Notes under the pieces: generated by a model | What the model was told of the DNA's origin: nothing | What the model saw: only the letters and a program-made list of their open reading frames with translations | Databases searched by the model: none | Program-made: the position numbers and the translations under genes | Source of the DNA: BS750m-G69 sp964441235 | Lineage (GTDB): Bacteria > Fidelibacterota > UBA2242 | DNA length: 64,000 nucleotides | Direction of reading: 5' to 3' | Assembly (NCBI GenBank): GCA_964441235.1 | Contig: CAYTUQ010000002.1 | Location: 98,265 to 162,264, forward strand | Part shown: positions 51,766 to 60,887 of the stretch, piece after piece | Layout of the letters: every line of letters starts with the position of its first letter | Position numbering within the stretch: position 1 is the stretch's first letter

Positions 51766-52788
51766 TTAGCGAAACAGGGTTTGCTGATAACCCTCATTTG
51801 TTATATTAAAGTACTTATAAGTCTCAGGAGTAGCCTGGCGACCTCGAGATGTTCGCTGTAATAAACCATTCTGTATAAGATAGGGTTCATAAACATCTTC
51901 GATGGTTTCGGCGTCTTCTCCAATAGCAACAGCAAGGTTGTTTAATCCAACGGGACCACCTGAGAATTTTTCTACAATTGTGGAAAGAATCCTACGGTCC
52001 ATATTATCTAAACCAAACTCATCAATTTCTAACATTTCAAGGGATTTGTCAGCAACTTCCCTGTTAATTTCACCATTTGCTTTTATTTGAGCATAATCTC
52101 TTGTTCTCCGTAATATTCTATTAGCAATTCTCGGAGTACCTCTTGACCTTTTTGCTATTTCACTAGCTCCATCAGAATGTAACTTGATATTTAAAATGTT
52201 AGCAGAACGCATTAGGATTTTGAAAAGGTCTTCTGGCGTGTAGTAATCAATTCTTAACACAACACCGAAGCGGTCACGCATTGGGGATGTTAAATGTCCT
52301 AGTCTCGTAGTAGCTCCAATAAGTGTGAAATTTTCCAGATTAAGTTGAATACTTCTGGCGTTTGGCCCCTTATCTATAACAATATCAATGTTAAAATCCT
52401 CCATTGCGGAATAAAGATATTCCTCAACAACGTTATTTAAACGGTGAATTTCATCTATAAAAAAAACATCTCTATGAGATAAGTTAGTGAGCATACCGGC
52501 AAGATCGCCTGCTCTTTCTATTACAGGTCCCGACGAAGTTTTTATATTTACTCCTAATTCATGAGCTACAATATATGCGAGTGTAGTCTTTCCTAATCCG
52601 GGAGGTCCAAAAAGAAGTACATGATCAAGATGTTCACCACGCTCTTTTGCTGCAGTTATATATAGTTTTAAGCTATCAACAATATTCTTTTGACCAATAA
52701 ATTCTGAAAAAGCAAAAGGTCTGAGATTCCTCTCTATTTCTACATCTTCAACTAACCTTTTAGGGTCGGTCAAATCCGAACGCAACAT
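51766..52788 (-). CDS. ruvB: Holliday junction branch-migration ATPase RuvB
   Basis: 340 residues. Walker A FGPPGLGKTTLAYI at about 60-73, Walker B FFIDEIHRLN, sensor 1 IGATTRLGHLTSPMRDRFG with the arginine finger, RSRGTPRIANRILRR, and the C-terminal winged helix with RGRQATPETY. Motor of the RuvABC resolvasome. First in the run leading to gltX; the region upstream (from 52789) has no obvious promoter. Confidence 0.97.
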   Translation of the reverse strand: MLRSDLTDPKRLVEDVEIERNLRPFAFSEFIGQKNIVDSLKLYITAAKERGEHLDHVLLFGPPGLGKTTLAYIVAHELGVNIKTSSGPVIERAGDLAGMLTNLSHRDVFFIDEIHRLNNVVEEYLYSAMEDFNIDIVIDKGPNARSIQLNLENFTLIGATTRLGHLTSPMRDRFGVVLRIDYYTPEDLFKILMRSANILNIKLHSDGASEIAKRSRGTPRIANRILRRTRDYAQIKANGEINREVADKSLEMLEIDEFGLDNMDRRILSTIVEKFSGGPVGLNNLAVAIGEDAETIEDVYEPYLIQNGLLQRTSRGRQATPETYKYFNITNEGYQQTLFR

Positions 52789-53483
52789 AACTACTCTTGT
52801 GTTTTATTATAATTTAATTGTAAGATTAATTTGAGAAAATTAGAACTGGTAAACTTCGTATATGTTTCTACGTTTATTATTTCTACTGTCAAAAGTTTTG
52901 TTAACAAGGAATTTATGTTGAAATTCAAAATAATCATTCAGTCTATAAAATCATGACCTTAATATATTAAAAAATGCCTGCTAAATCAATAAAAATCTGA
53001 GGGAAAAATGTAATACGTCGGTTACGGGTTAGATCAGATAATTTCGCCCGACTACTTCGGAATAACTATGGGAAAATCCAAGAATGTTGACATAGTTTTT
53101 CCTTTCAATCGGAAGGCGGGCGACCGTCAGGCAATTTACTTGTCTGGCGCATGACGAGATTGCATAGACTTACCGGCAATACGATATAACCGAATTCGTT
53201 AAAATTAATCCTGTTTTCCTATTACTTTTACTTTCTTCCTTTAGGGTTTGTCATGCTTCGACGAGCTCAGCATGACATGACGAGCATTTTTTTGTCACCC
53301 TGATCTACTCGCTCCGAAAGGTCACGAAGGATTCTCCGATAGGAGTCCGTTGTGACCTACGGAGAGTCCCTATCGGGAAAGGGTGATAACCTTCCTCCAC
53401 ATCAGTTAACCGCCAAATTCTTAATTTCTTTTCTTCCAAAGTATACGAAAGAAATGCAAAACGTAATAATTCTTGGGTTTATC
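52789..53483. repeat. Gene-free spacer with palindromic modules
   Basis: 695 bp, no gene. It contains TGTCATGCTTCGACGAGC-TCAGCATGACA at 53249-53277 (hairpin) and the 38-bp near-palindrome from GGTCAC (53320) to GTGACC (53357) with TTCTCCGATAGGAG in the centre. A second module follows (GGAGAGTCCCTATCGGGAAAG). Around 53100-53190 are TCGGAAGGCGGGCGACCG and GCCGGTAAG-like inverted blocks. Confidence 0.65.
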
Positions 53484-54659
53484 CTAATTCTTAGTCTCTT
53501 CCCTTTTCAGCCGAGCAATTCTCTTTTCTATTGATGGATGACTATAAAATAAGAATTCGACAATCTTGTTTGGAGTTCTATCGGAGAGGTTCTGATCTGA
53601 CAACTTGTTCAAACCGGATATAAATGATTCAGGCTCACCCGTTAAATTAACCGCAAAATCATCAGCCGCTCTTTCATTTGAACGGGAATAGGCATTCATC
53701 ATCGGTGATGTTACAAATTCATAAAGAGTTAGTATTAACGCCATCAATGGCAGTGCGGCAATTGTCCATGGATGCTCACCGATAGAGGGATAAGTTGAGT
53801 TATATATAACCGAGACTAAAAATAATCCTAAATAAGTAGTAATAACACCAAGTCCCATTGATTTCCATATATGCTTCAGTTTAAAATGCCCAAGTTCATG
53901 CGCCAGAACACCGAGAATTTCTTCAGCTTTTAAATTATTCAACAAAGTGTCCCCTAAAATAACCCGCCGTGATTTCCCAAGTCCGGTAAAAGCGGCATTC
54001 CCCTTTTTTGTACTTTTACTGAGATTGAATTGATAAACGCCTTCAAGCTTAATTCCCACTTTTCCACAAAGAGAGGATACTTTTTCTGCAAGTTCCTCAT
54101 CCTTTAATTTCTCAAATTTATAAAACAAAGGGAAAATCAGTATTGGTGCCAATCGTGCTAAGACTACGGAAAAAAGCAACATAACTGTTCCCATGATGAA
54201 CCACCAGGAGACGGGGAATTTTCTTAAAACGGTGTAGAAAATAATAAGTAGCACTAATCCCAATGGTCCAGCAATTAAAAGCCCCTTAAACTTTTCCCAA
54301 ATCCAGGCTCCAAAACTCTGATTACTCAGGTTAAACCTATGTTCCAGTATATATCCCGATGTAAAGGACAATGGGAAAATCAAAACCGATTCCATTATTC
54401 CAAGTGCAATAACAAAAATAATTAAAACAAGATAGTCATTTGCAGCAAACCCACGAATCCAATTTTCCAGTCCAGTAGAGAAACCTGTTAAGATAATGAC
54501 AAGTAAAAATACCAATCCTAAAATAAACTCTGTAATGGAGAAAATCAGATTATAGCGGTTATATTTTTTCTCCTTTGATAATTTAGATTTTTCAGACACT
54601 ACCCAACTCCTATATTTTGCCCGTAATTTAATCTTTTCAGGCACGATTATGATCCTCAC
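53484..54659 (-). CDS. M48 zinc metallopeptidase (CAAX prenyl protease 1/Ste24 type)
   Basis: 391-residue integral membrane protease. Zinc motif GVLAHELGHFKLKH (HExxH) at about 248-261, third ligand in NERAADDFAV, and an N-terminal multi-helix bundle with the Ste24-like layout (VLIFPLSFTSGYILEHRFNL, AWIWEKFKGLLI). The C-terminus ends FYSHPSIEKRIARL. HtpX is the shorter relative; length and N-terminal region favour Ste24. Probably degrades misfolded membrane proteins. Isolated by repeats on both sides. Confidence 0.92.
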   Translation of the reverse strand: MRIIIVPEKIKLRAKYRSWVVSEKSKLSKEKKYNRYNLIFSITEFILGLVFLLVIILTGFSTGLENWIRGFAANDYLVLIIFVIALGIMESVLIFPLSFTSGYILEHRFNLSNQSFGAWIWEKFKGLLIAGPLGLVLLIIFYTVLRKFPVSWWFIMGTVMLLFSVVLARLAPILIFPLFYKFEKLKDEELAEKVSSLCGKVGIKLEGVYQFNLSKSTKKGNAAFTGLGKSRRVILGDTLLNNLKAEEILGVLAHELGHFKLKHIWKSMGLGVITTYLGLFLVSVIYNSTYPSIGEHPWTIAALPLMALILTLYEFVTSPMMNAYSRSNERAADDFAVNLTGEPESFISGLNKLSDQNLSDRTPNKIVEFLFYSHPSIEKRIARLKREETKN

Positions 54660-54777
54660 TTACTAAATATCTCTACAGAAGTTCCTTATGACTTAAAAAT
54701 TTGAAATATTTCCTTATTGACTTGTCGGTTCAGCGCTTCTTCAATTTTTTTACTAATTATTCTTTCCCTTTCCTTTT

Positions 54778-55050
54778 AATTGTCAATTAGTCACTAAGAC
54801 ACCAAAACACAATTAACAATTAACGGTTATAGGTCAAATAAACGTTTACCCTTTTTTTTAATTTTTTACGTGAATATTTATTTATTTCAAAAGAAAATTG
54901 AGAGATTATTTTGCTATGATTTTCCTTCTCAAAATAAATATTTATGTGTTTACTTTTTATACAAATATCTGAATTATTTTCCATAAAAACCAAAATTTAT
55001 AAAGGTAAACTTTCATATGGCATATAACCATTAACAATTAATTGACAATT
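54778..55050. repeat. 273-bp AT-rich foldback (MITE-like) element
   Basis: Nested inverted repeats: AATTGTCAATTA (54778-54789) / TAATTGACAATT (55039-55050), perfect; TTAACGGTTAT (54820-54830) / ATAACCATTAA (55024-55034), one mismatch; GTTTACC (54844-54850) / GGTAAAC (55004-55010); and TGAATATTTATTT / AAATAAATATTTA inside. No coding capacity. It fills the spacer between the M48 protease start and the end of the oxygen-defence operon. Confidence 0.7.
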
Positions 55051-55058
55051 GGTTTAGG

Positions 55059-55436
55059 TTAACTTTTCCACAAACCGTGAATATTACAATACTCCCTTGC
55101 AGTAATATCCTCACCCGAAATAAAGAATACTGCTTCTGGTTTATCGCCCGGTTTAAGAAACTGCCTATAGGATTTCCCATCTACTTGCACTTCAATCCAC
55201 TCGATATAGTGCTTTTTTTCCATTGGGTGAGCCGTATTTTCTCCAACTTTGACTGTAACTTTTTCATCTTCTATCATTATAAACGGAACATGCTTTTCAA
55301 CCGATGAATCCTCTGTCTTTCCTTCCATAAGTTTCATTGGCTGACCACAACAGACAAGCGTTCCTTCTCCAACATGCAAAACTTCCACGATATTCCCGCA
55401 AATTTCACATTTGTAGATTTGTAATTTCTTCGTCAT
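55059..55436 (-). CDS. dfx: Desulfoferrodoxin (class I superoxide reductase)
   Basis: Reduces superoxide to peroxide in the cytoplasm of anaerobes. The desulforedoxin domain has CEICGN and VCCGQPM (Fe(SCys)4 centre I). The neelaredoxin domain has the ligands in KHVPFI, AHPMEKKHYIEWI, and the terminal EYCNIHGLWKS (centre II). 125 residues from ATG 55436, selected for the AGGAGG ribosome site; the frame from 55454 adds six residues only. Last gene of the operon. Confidence 0.96.
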   Translation of the reverse strand: MTKKLQIYKCEICGNIVEVLHVGEGTLVCCGQPMKLMEGKTEDSSVEKHVPFIMIEDEKVTVKVGENTAHPMEKKHYIEWIEVQVDGKSYRQFLKPGDKPEAVFFISGEDITAREYCNIHGLWKS

Positions 55437-55463
55437 AAGAGACCTCCTAAGCATTAACTTTCT

Positions 55464-55934
55464 TTAAATATTTCTTTTTATTGTAGATAATTTTACTACA
55501 TGTTTTCGCTCTTCATTAATTATTGCTTTTATCCGGTTTAATTCGCTTTTAGGAACAATGTTCTTCATCTCCTGAAAATACATTATAGTATCCAACTCTT
55601 TCCCAATTGCAAATTGAACTGCGGATTCTGCATCCTCAATCTTCGAAATATCATCGTCAAACTTATTAAAACCAAATACAAGATTGTCCGCATAGGCTTT
55701 TAAGTAAGCAAAATATTCACCTGGGTAACTTTCTACCGGTTTATAATCCTCGAATTTGGACAACATTTTTTCAAAAGTTTTTTTGTGATTTACCTCTTCA
55801 TTCGCTAAAAAAGTAAATAGTTCTTTGATTTTTGGATCATACAATTTTTCAGTCATCTGGCGGTAAAATTTTTCGCCATTTTCTTCAATTTTGATTGCGA
55901 ATTGATAAATTTCGCTTGAATTAAATATGCTCAT
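55464..55934 (-). CDS. Ferritin-like diiron protein (rubrerythrin-type, no rubredoxin domain)
   Basis: 156 residues forming one four-helix bundle with two ExxH-type motifs (ANEEVNHKKTFEKML and NEERKHVVKL) plus single glutamates in KIEENGEKFYRQM and GKELDTIMYFQEM, as in symerythrin/rubrerythrin-like proteins (COG1633). Probably a peroxide reductase using the electron carriers encoded next to it. It follows the flavodiiron gene by one base. Confidence 0.88.
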   Translation of the reverse strand: MSIFNSSEIYQFAIKIEENGEKFYRQMTEKLYDPKIKELFTFLANEEVNHKKTFEKMLSKFEDYKPVESYPGEYFAYLKAYADNLVFGFNKFDDDISKIEDAESAVQFAIGKELDTIMYFQEMKNIVPKSELNRIKAIINEERKHVVKLSTIKRNI

Positions 55935-55935
55935 A

Positions 55936-57126
55936 CTAATCTCCTATCAAGTTTAATGTTTTATGTTTATTAAATATCTCAGAGGCTAAATCATCCAGCG
56001 CCCTAAAATCTTCTCCTTTTGGAAAACCTTTAACCATTACAGTAGAAAGTAGTTCTACTTTCAGATTACCAAGCATACCAACAATCTGGTCTACCATCTT
56101 TCCACCCCAACCATAAGAACCGATAATGGACGCAAATTTCGTCTTCGGCCTGAGAGCATTTGCAAGAAAGGCTGCATAAACAACACTCGGATGGGGCCCA
56201 ACTAAAACCGTCGGTGAAGCAATCACCACTGTAGCAGCATCAACTAAAGCTATTGCAAGTTCACCGATATCTATAACAGTAAGATTAAACGGTTTTACTG
56301 TTATACCTTTTTCCATCAAAGAATCCATAAAATATTCGACCATTTTTTCTGTACTCCCGTGCATAGACACGTAAGGAATGACCACTTCATTTTTCACATC
56401 ATCCGAAATCCAATCTCTATAAGCATCTAAAATAAATTCAGCATTATTGTAAACTTGTCCATGACTTGGTGCTATCATTTCAATTTCAAGGTCTTTTAGT
56501 TTTTCGAGATTCTTCCTTATGTTTAATCGAAATGGCATCATAATCTCCGCATAATACCGCTTTGCCGATTCATATACCTTTGCTTCGTTTGTTACATAAA
56601 GGTCACTTGATGCATAGTGAGAGCCCAGAAAATCACAGGGAAAGAGTATCCTGTCCTCTTTCAGATAAGTTACCATAGTTTCAGGCCAGTGTACCCATGG
56701 AGTCATTATAAATTGAAGAGTTTTATTCCCCAGAGAAATAGTTTCCCAATCTTTAATTTCAATAAACTTATCTTCAGGAATCAAAAGTAAATCCGCTAAC
56801 ATGTTCTTGCATTTTAAATTCGTAACCACTTTGGCGTTAGGGTATATTTCTAAAATTTTTGGTATAGAACCGGAATGATCCTGCTCAGCATGGTGAGCGA
56901 TAATATAGTCAATATTTCTTATACCCAATTTTTTAAGATTGTTTACAAGCTCATTTTCTTTTGCAGGATCTACAGTATCAATAAGAGCAATTTTTCCACT
57001 GCCTCTAATTAAGTAGGCATTATAGCTTGTTCCATCCGGGAGAGGAATGAGTTCATCAAATAGTTTTCTATCCCAGTCTATTGCTCTTACTGAATAGATA
57101 TCATCTCTGATCTTTTTAATAGCCAT
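55936..57126 (-). CDS. fprA: Flavodiiron protein (A-type, FprA/ROO)
   Basis: Reduces O2 to water or NO to N2O. The metallo-beta-lactamase-like diiron domain has HHAEQDHSGSI near 82-92, CDFLGSHYASSD near 162 and APSHGQVY near 225. The flavodoxin domain (about 255-390) opens with VIPYVSMHGSTEKMV and has TVVIASPTVLVGPHP and GSYGWGGKMVDQI. 396 residues. Electrons should come from the rubredoxin fusion directly upstream. Confidence 0.95.
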   Translation of the reverse strand: MAIKKIRDDIYSVRAIDWDRKLFDELIPLPDGTSYNAYLIRGSGKIALIDTVDPAKENELVNNLKKLGIRNIDYIIAHHAEQDHSGSIPKILEIYPNAKVVTNLKCKNMLADLLLIPEDKFIEIKDWETISLGNKTLQFIMTPWVHWPETMVTYLKEDRILFPCDFLGSHYASSDLYVTNEAKVYESAKRYYAEIMMPFRLNIRKNLEKLKDLEIEMIAPSHGQVYNNAEFILDAYRDWISDDVKNEVVIPYVSMHGSTEKMVEYFMDSLMEKGITVKPFNLTVIDIGELAIALVDAATVVIASPTVLVGPHPSVVYAAFLANALRPKTKFASIIGSYGWGGKMVDQIVGMLGNLKVELLSTVMVKGFPKGEDFRALDDLASEIFNKHKTLNLIGD

Positions 57127-57828
57127 TTATTCCTCCACTTTCTCAAAATCTTCTTTTCCCACACCGCATACTGGACAAACCCAGTCATCCGGGATATCTT
57201 CAAAGGCTGTTCCGGGTTCAATTCCACCATCCGGATCACCCTTTGCAGGATCATAAATATAACCACAAACCGTGCATTCATATTTGTTCACAGCAACCTC
57301 CGTTTTTTTGTTTACTTCTTTTTTCTCTTTAATATACGTTGGAGCAGTTTCTGGTGATTTACCATGTTTTACTTCATGATAATAATCATAGGTCAAAGGC
57401 TCCTTATTGTTCAGTATCTCAGCACTAATCGCTTTCCCAATAAAAACAGTGTATCCTCCCACATCAATAGCATCAATAACCTCAGCCTCAAAGTACGCTA
57501 TGGAATTATCCAGAATTATCGGAACTCCTATTTTACCAATCTTGTAATCTACATTCTCAAATTTATCCAGGACTCTACCGGATTTAAATCCAAATTGCCC
57601 TATGAATTTCATAGGTGTTTCTTTAGATAATATGGAGACCGTAAAAACTTTACTCTCTGCAATATATTTGTGGGTTAAATTCTTTTTGTTTATGCTAATC
57701 GCTACTGTGGGCGGGTTTGAGTTTATCTGAACAATTGCATTGGCAATTTGTCCATTGAATTTATCACCCAGCTTTGAGCTGACAACATACATTCCATAAC
57801 CGATTTTGTGAAACGTCTGTGGATTCAC
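57127..57828 (-). CDS. Flavin reductase-rubredoxin fusion (high-molecular-weight rubredoxin type)
   Basis: 233 residues: an N-terminal flavin-reductase-like FMN domain (about 1-155, MYVVSSKLGDKFNGQIANAI, VSILSKETPMKFIGQFGFKSG), a charged linker, then rubredoxin (YECTVCGYIYDPAKGDPD, PDDWVCPVCGVGKEDFE) with both CxxC pairs. Matches the Hrb/NROR partner of FprA in acetogens and delivers NAD(P)H electrons to the diiron proteins here. Overlaps the PAS gene by four bases. Confidence 0.93.
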   Translation of the reverse strand: MNPQTFHKIGYGMYVVSSKLGDKFNGQIANAIVQINSNPPTVAISINKKNLTHKYIAESKVFTVSILSKETPMKFIGQFGFKSGRVLDKFENVDYKIGKIGVPIILDNSIAYFEAEVIDAIDVGGYTVFIGKAISAEILNNKEPLTYDYYHEVKHGKSPETAPTYIKEKKEVNKKTEVAVNKYECTVCGYIYDPAKGDPDGGIEPGTAFEDIPDDWVCPVCGVGKEDFEKVEE

Positions 57829-58268
57829 TTTTCACCCGAGAATAATCTATTTTCTCCCTTAATCTTTTGAATATCAGTAATATCCTGGGTTACTTCTAAA
57901 CATCCTAAATACTCGTCATTTTTACCACGTACTGGGAAATATCTGATATAGATTAATCTTCCTTTCATATTGATCCAAAATTCCGCAGAATCCCTCTTCT
58001 TATTTTTGAAATCCTCCAGTATTTGATTTACGACATGAACGCTTTTTTGAGGATGACACTGCTGAACTTTCTTTCCGATAACTGCCTTAGTCCTTGGGAA
58101 AAACCTATCCTTCGGCTGATTGAAATAACGAACTGTATCCTCCTTATCAACAAAAGTAATATCAACAGGAAGCGCATTAAGAATTGCTCCCAATTCTTCA
58201 ATTGTCATACTTCCACTTTCAAATTGTGCCAAACCTTCCATTTCAATCTCCAATGATTTTTCTTTCAC
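57825..58268 (-). CDS. PAS-domain protein (DUF438-type C-terminal sensor)
   Basis: 147 residues. A PAS fold is visible (ALPVDITFVDKEDTVRYFNQ, FPRTKAVIGKKVQQCHPQKS, YFPVRGKNDEYLGCLEVTQDI). It matches the PAS module at the end of DUF438 proteins, which in relatives bind heme or sense redox. QQCHP supplies a possible Cys/His ligand pair. With no output domain, it may modulate the diiron enzymes rather than transcription. Operon position between rubrerythrin and the rubredoxin fusion supports a redox role. Confidence 0.82.
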   Translation of the reverse strand: MKEKSLEIEMEGLAQFESGSMTIEELGAILNALPVDITFVDKEDTVRYFNQPKDRFFPRTKAVIGKKVQQCHPQKSVHVVNQILEDFKNKKRDSAEFWINMKGRLIYIRYFPVRGKNDEYLGCLEVTQDITDIQKIKGENRLFSGEK

Positions 58269-58328
58269 TATCTCGGCTTCAATTTCGACATACCTGTATT
58301 AAGGCAACTATTTTCGTTCTCAAAATAA

Positions 58329-58904
58329 CTACCAGTTCTCCGCCAATAGTTCAAAATACGCCTTGGGATGTGCACAGGCGGGACATTTTTCTGGTGGTTC
58401 TGTTCCTACATGAATATATCCACAATTCCTGCAGCGCCATACTACAGGTTCGTCCTTCTTGAAAACTTTACCATCTTCTATATTCTTAGCAAGCTCAAGA
58501 TAGCGTTTTTCATGTTGCTTTTCCGCAACTGCAATAGCTCTCATTACTGCCGCTAATTCTGAAAATCCTTCTTCATCAGCAATCTTAGCAAATTCAGGAT
58601 ACATTGTAGAGTGTTCATAATTCTCTCCTGCTACAGCTGCCTTAAGATTATCAATAGTATCTCCAATTACTCCAGCTGGAAATGCTGCATTAATTTCTAC
58701 TTCGCCACCCTCTAAGAATTTGAACAAACGTTCAGCGTGTTCCTTTTCCTGATCAGCCGTTTCTGTAAAAATATCAGAGATTTGTACAAATCCCTCCTTC
58801 TTAGCCTTTGAAGCAAAATAGGTATAACGGTTACGTGCCTGTGATTCTCCTGCAAAAGCAGTTAGAATATTTTTTTCAGTCTTTGTTCCTTTCAAACTTT
58901 TCAT
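58329..58904 (-). CDS. rbr: Rubrerythrin
   Basis: Peroxide reductase, 191 residues. The N-terminal diiron four-helix domain has TAFAGESQARNRYTYFA, ADQEKEHAERLF and VAEKQHEKRYLEL. The C-terminal rubredoxin-like domain has CRNCGYIHVG and CPACAHPKAYFELL with four cysteines. The start is preceded by a weak AAAGGGAG ribosome site. Confidence 0.97.
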   Translation of the reverse strand: MKSLKGTKTEKNILTAFAGESQARNRYTYFASKAKKEGFVQISDIFTETADQEKEHAERLFKFLEGGEVEINAAFPAGVIGDTIDNLKAAVAGENYEHSTMYPEFAKIADEEGFSELAAVMRAIAVAEKQHEKRYLELAKNIEDGKVFKKDEPVVWRCRNCGYIHVGTEPPEKCPACAHPKAYFELLAENW

Positions 58905-58990
58905 TTCACTCTCCCTTTCTATTCATATTTTTTCTATCTATCCTCACATTCATTTTCCCTGCTTGCTAAACTTTACAACCTTCGCAAAGT

Positions 58991-60190
58991 TCAGATAACA
59001 GTATATCCTACATCTTCGATCTTCTTTATTATTATTTCTTTGTTAACATTTCCATCTATTTTAACTGACTTATTATCAATTGATACGACAACTTTTTCAA
59101 CTCCTGGTATTTGTTTTAATGATTGTTCTATTGTCATTTGACAGTGCTTACAAGACATATCAGGAACATGAAATTCATAATCCATTTTCACACTTTTATC
59201 TTTTTTATTAAATAAATTTAAAAGCAATATCCCCAGCAGAATAACAGAGGCAATAACCTGTATTAAATAGGGTAAATGCCTGCCGTGTGTCATTATCTGC
59301 GCAGTGACTACGCCCGGTTGAAATATAGCATCAATAATAAGCCCGCTAATAACAGCAACTATTATTATACCAATTAAGTATAAAATGAAAACTTTCCTAC
59401 CAAGTTTCTTGGCTACGAATCCCATTGTAATTGTGTTTGTGGCTGGTCCAGCAATAAGAAAAGCAAGAGCTGCACCGGGTATCAACCCTTTCATTAACAG
59501 TGCTGCGGCAATAGGAACCGAGCCAACTGCACAAACATATAGCGGTATAGAAACAGCAATCATTAGCGGATAGGCTATTAGCGGATTTGAGAGATATTCT
59601 GATGCAAAATCAACTGGAATTACCGCAGATAAAATACCCCCAATAATAATTCCAAAGAGCAAAGTCCTCGACATATCCTGCGGTAGGACTTTAAATCCGT
59701 AGATAAAAGTAGATTTTAATCTTACAATAAGTGATAGATGCGAATGTATTCCATGCTTGTATGTTTGTACAAGTGGAGGTTTAGAGTTTTTTTCAGTAAT
59801 ATATATCAACATTCCTATTAATAAACCGGCAAAAAGCGCCGATAGCGGTCTCGCAATTGCAAAAACTCCCCCCATAAAAGCGTATGTTACGAAAATTGAA
59901 TCAATACCGGTTGTTGGAGTTGAAACTAAAAACGACATTGTGGACGCTTTTGATGCACCATCCTTCCGTAATCCTGCTGCAATTGGAATTACTGAGCATG
60001 AACATACCGGAAGTGGTATTCCAAAAATAGTGGCTTTTAAAATTGGTAAAAATCCCGGTCCACCGAGATGAGTACGAATGAATTCTTCTCCAATAAAAGA
60101 ATGTATTAACCCTGCAATGAACAAACCAAGAATAAGCCACGGGCTTACAATCAGAAAAAAATTCCAGATCTCAGTAATGATTCCAAGCAT
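58991..60190 (-). CDS. SO_0444-type metal efflux permease with C-terminal HMA domain
   Basis: 399 residues, about ten helices. The permease domain has FGIPLPVCSCSVIPIAAGLR (the CSCS pair), SFLVSTPTTGIDSIFVTYAF and the second-half repeat LYVCAVGSVPIAAALLMKG, characteristic of the DUF318/ArsP-like group. The last 65 residues form a heavy-metal-associated domain (VPDMSCKHCQMTIEQSL) near 345. Such proteins are predicted Cu/Zn exporters. Its presence inside a peroxide-response operon suggests control of free metal during stress. Confidence 0.88.
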   Translation of the reverse strand: MLGIITEIWNFFLIVSPWLILGLFIAGLIHSFIGEEFIRTHLGGPGFLPILKATIFGIPLPVCSCSVIPIAAGLRKDGASKASTMSFLVSTPTTGIDSIFVTYAFMGGVFAIARPLSALFAGLLIGMLIYITEKNSKPPLVQTYKHGIHSHLSLIVRLKSTFIYGFKVLPQDMSRTLLFGIIIGGILSAVIPVDFASEYLSNPLIAYPLMIAVSIPLYVCAVGSVPIAAALLMKGLIPGAALAFLIAGPATNTITMGFVAKKLGRKVFILYLIGIIIVAVISGLIIDAIFQPGVVTAQIMTHGRHLPYLIQVIASVILLGILLLNLFNKKDKSVKMDYEFHVPDMSCKHCQMTIEQSLKQIPGVEKVVVSIDNKSVKIDGNVNKEIIIKKIEDVGYTVI

Positions 60191-60207
60191 AATTCTATTT
60201 CAAACTA

Positions 60208-60432
60208 CTAAAATACCTGCTCAACAGCTTTCATCTCAGGAATAAATTCCTTTAATTTTCTTTCAATACCCATTCTAAGAGTAATAGTACTCATCGGACA
60301 GCCGCTGCAAGCACCTGTTAATTTCACTTTTACGATACCATCATCTGCTACTTCAACTAACTCCACATCACCGCCATCTGCCTGGAGCATAGGACGAATT
60401 TCGTCAAGAATTTTTTCAACTTTTTCTTTCAT
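60208..60432 (-). CDS. NifU C-terminal-domain iron-sulfur scaffold (Nfu)
   Basis: 74 residues, the minimal Nfu module: ILDEIRPMLQADGGDVELVE, then KLTGACSGCPMSTITLRMGIE with the CxxC that carries the 4Fe-4S cluster. Repairs or delivers clusters. Five bases after the regulator gene and 17 before the permease gene, so it belongs to the same transcript. Confidence 0.92.
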   Translation of the reverse strand: MKEKVEKILDEIRPMLQADGGDVELVEVADDGIVKVKLTGACSGCPMSTITLRMGIERKLKEFIPEMKAVEQVF

Positions 60433-60437
60433 CTTAT

Positions 60438-60878
60438 TTACCTTCCAACTTTATTATTTTTTTCACGACATTCTTTACATATTCCTTTGAAATATCCATG
60501 TACTTCCTCAATTTCATTGCCATTAATTTGAGTTATTTCCCTATCGCAAAAGGGACATTTCACCTCAATATCAATTATTTTTCCACACTTTCTACACAAA
60601 AAATGATGATGACTTTTTATATTAATATCATATCTAACTTCTGTACCGGTAATTGTTACGGCATGGATCAACCCCTTTTCAAGAAATAGATTCAATGTAT
60701 TATAAATTGTAGTTTTTGACATTGTTGGTATTCTTTTAGAAATATTTTCATAAATTATTTCAGCAGTTGGGTGATTCAGATTTTTCTCAAGATATTCAAG
60801 AATGCACAATCTTTGATAAGTAGGTTTTACCTCTTTTTCTTCCAACTTATTTTTAATATGTTTCATATTTGTAATCAT
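60438..60878 (-). CDS. perR: Fur-family regulator, probably PerR
   Basis: 146 residues. Winged-helix domain: KPTYQRLCILEYLEKNLNHP, IPTMSKTTIYNTLNLF (recognition helix). Metal-binding part: SHHHFLCRKCGKIID and the second pair GICKEC, giving the structural zinc site. It lies at the head of a peroxide/oxygen defence operon and its own start overlaps a 17-bp palindrome. Two starts are possible, ATG 60878 (MITNMKH) and ATG 60866 (MKHIKNK); the second leaves the palindrome in the 5' region. Zur or Fur cannot be excluded by motif alone. Confidence 0.88.
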   Translation of the reverse strand: MITNMKHIKNKLEEKEVKPTYQRLCILEYLEKNLNHPTAEIIYENISKRIPTMSKTTIYNTLNLFLEKGLIHAVTITGTEVRYDINIKSHHHFLCRKCGKIIDIEVKCPFCDREITQINGNEIEEVHGYFKGICKECREKNNKVGR

Positions 60879-60884
60879 TACAAA
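60868..60884. promoter_or_regulatory. Candidate PerR operator
   Basis: Perfect 8-1-8 palindrome TTTGTAAT-C-ATTACAAA, close to the known PerR box TTATAAT-n-ATTATAA. It covers the expected transcription start and the first possible start codon of the regulator, a position that would give tight autorepression of the whole operon. Confidence 0.7.
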
Positions 60885-60887
60885 ATT

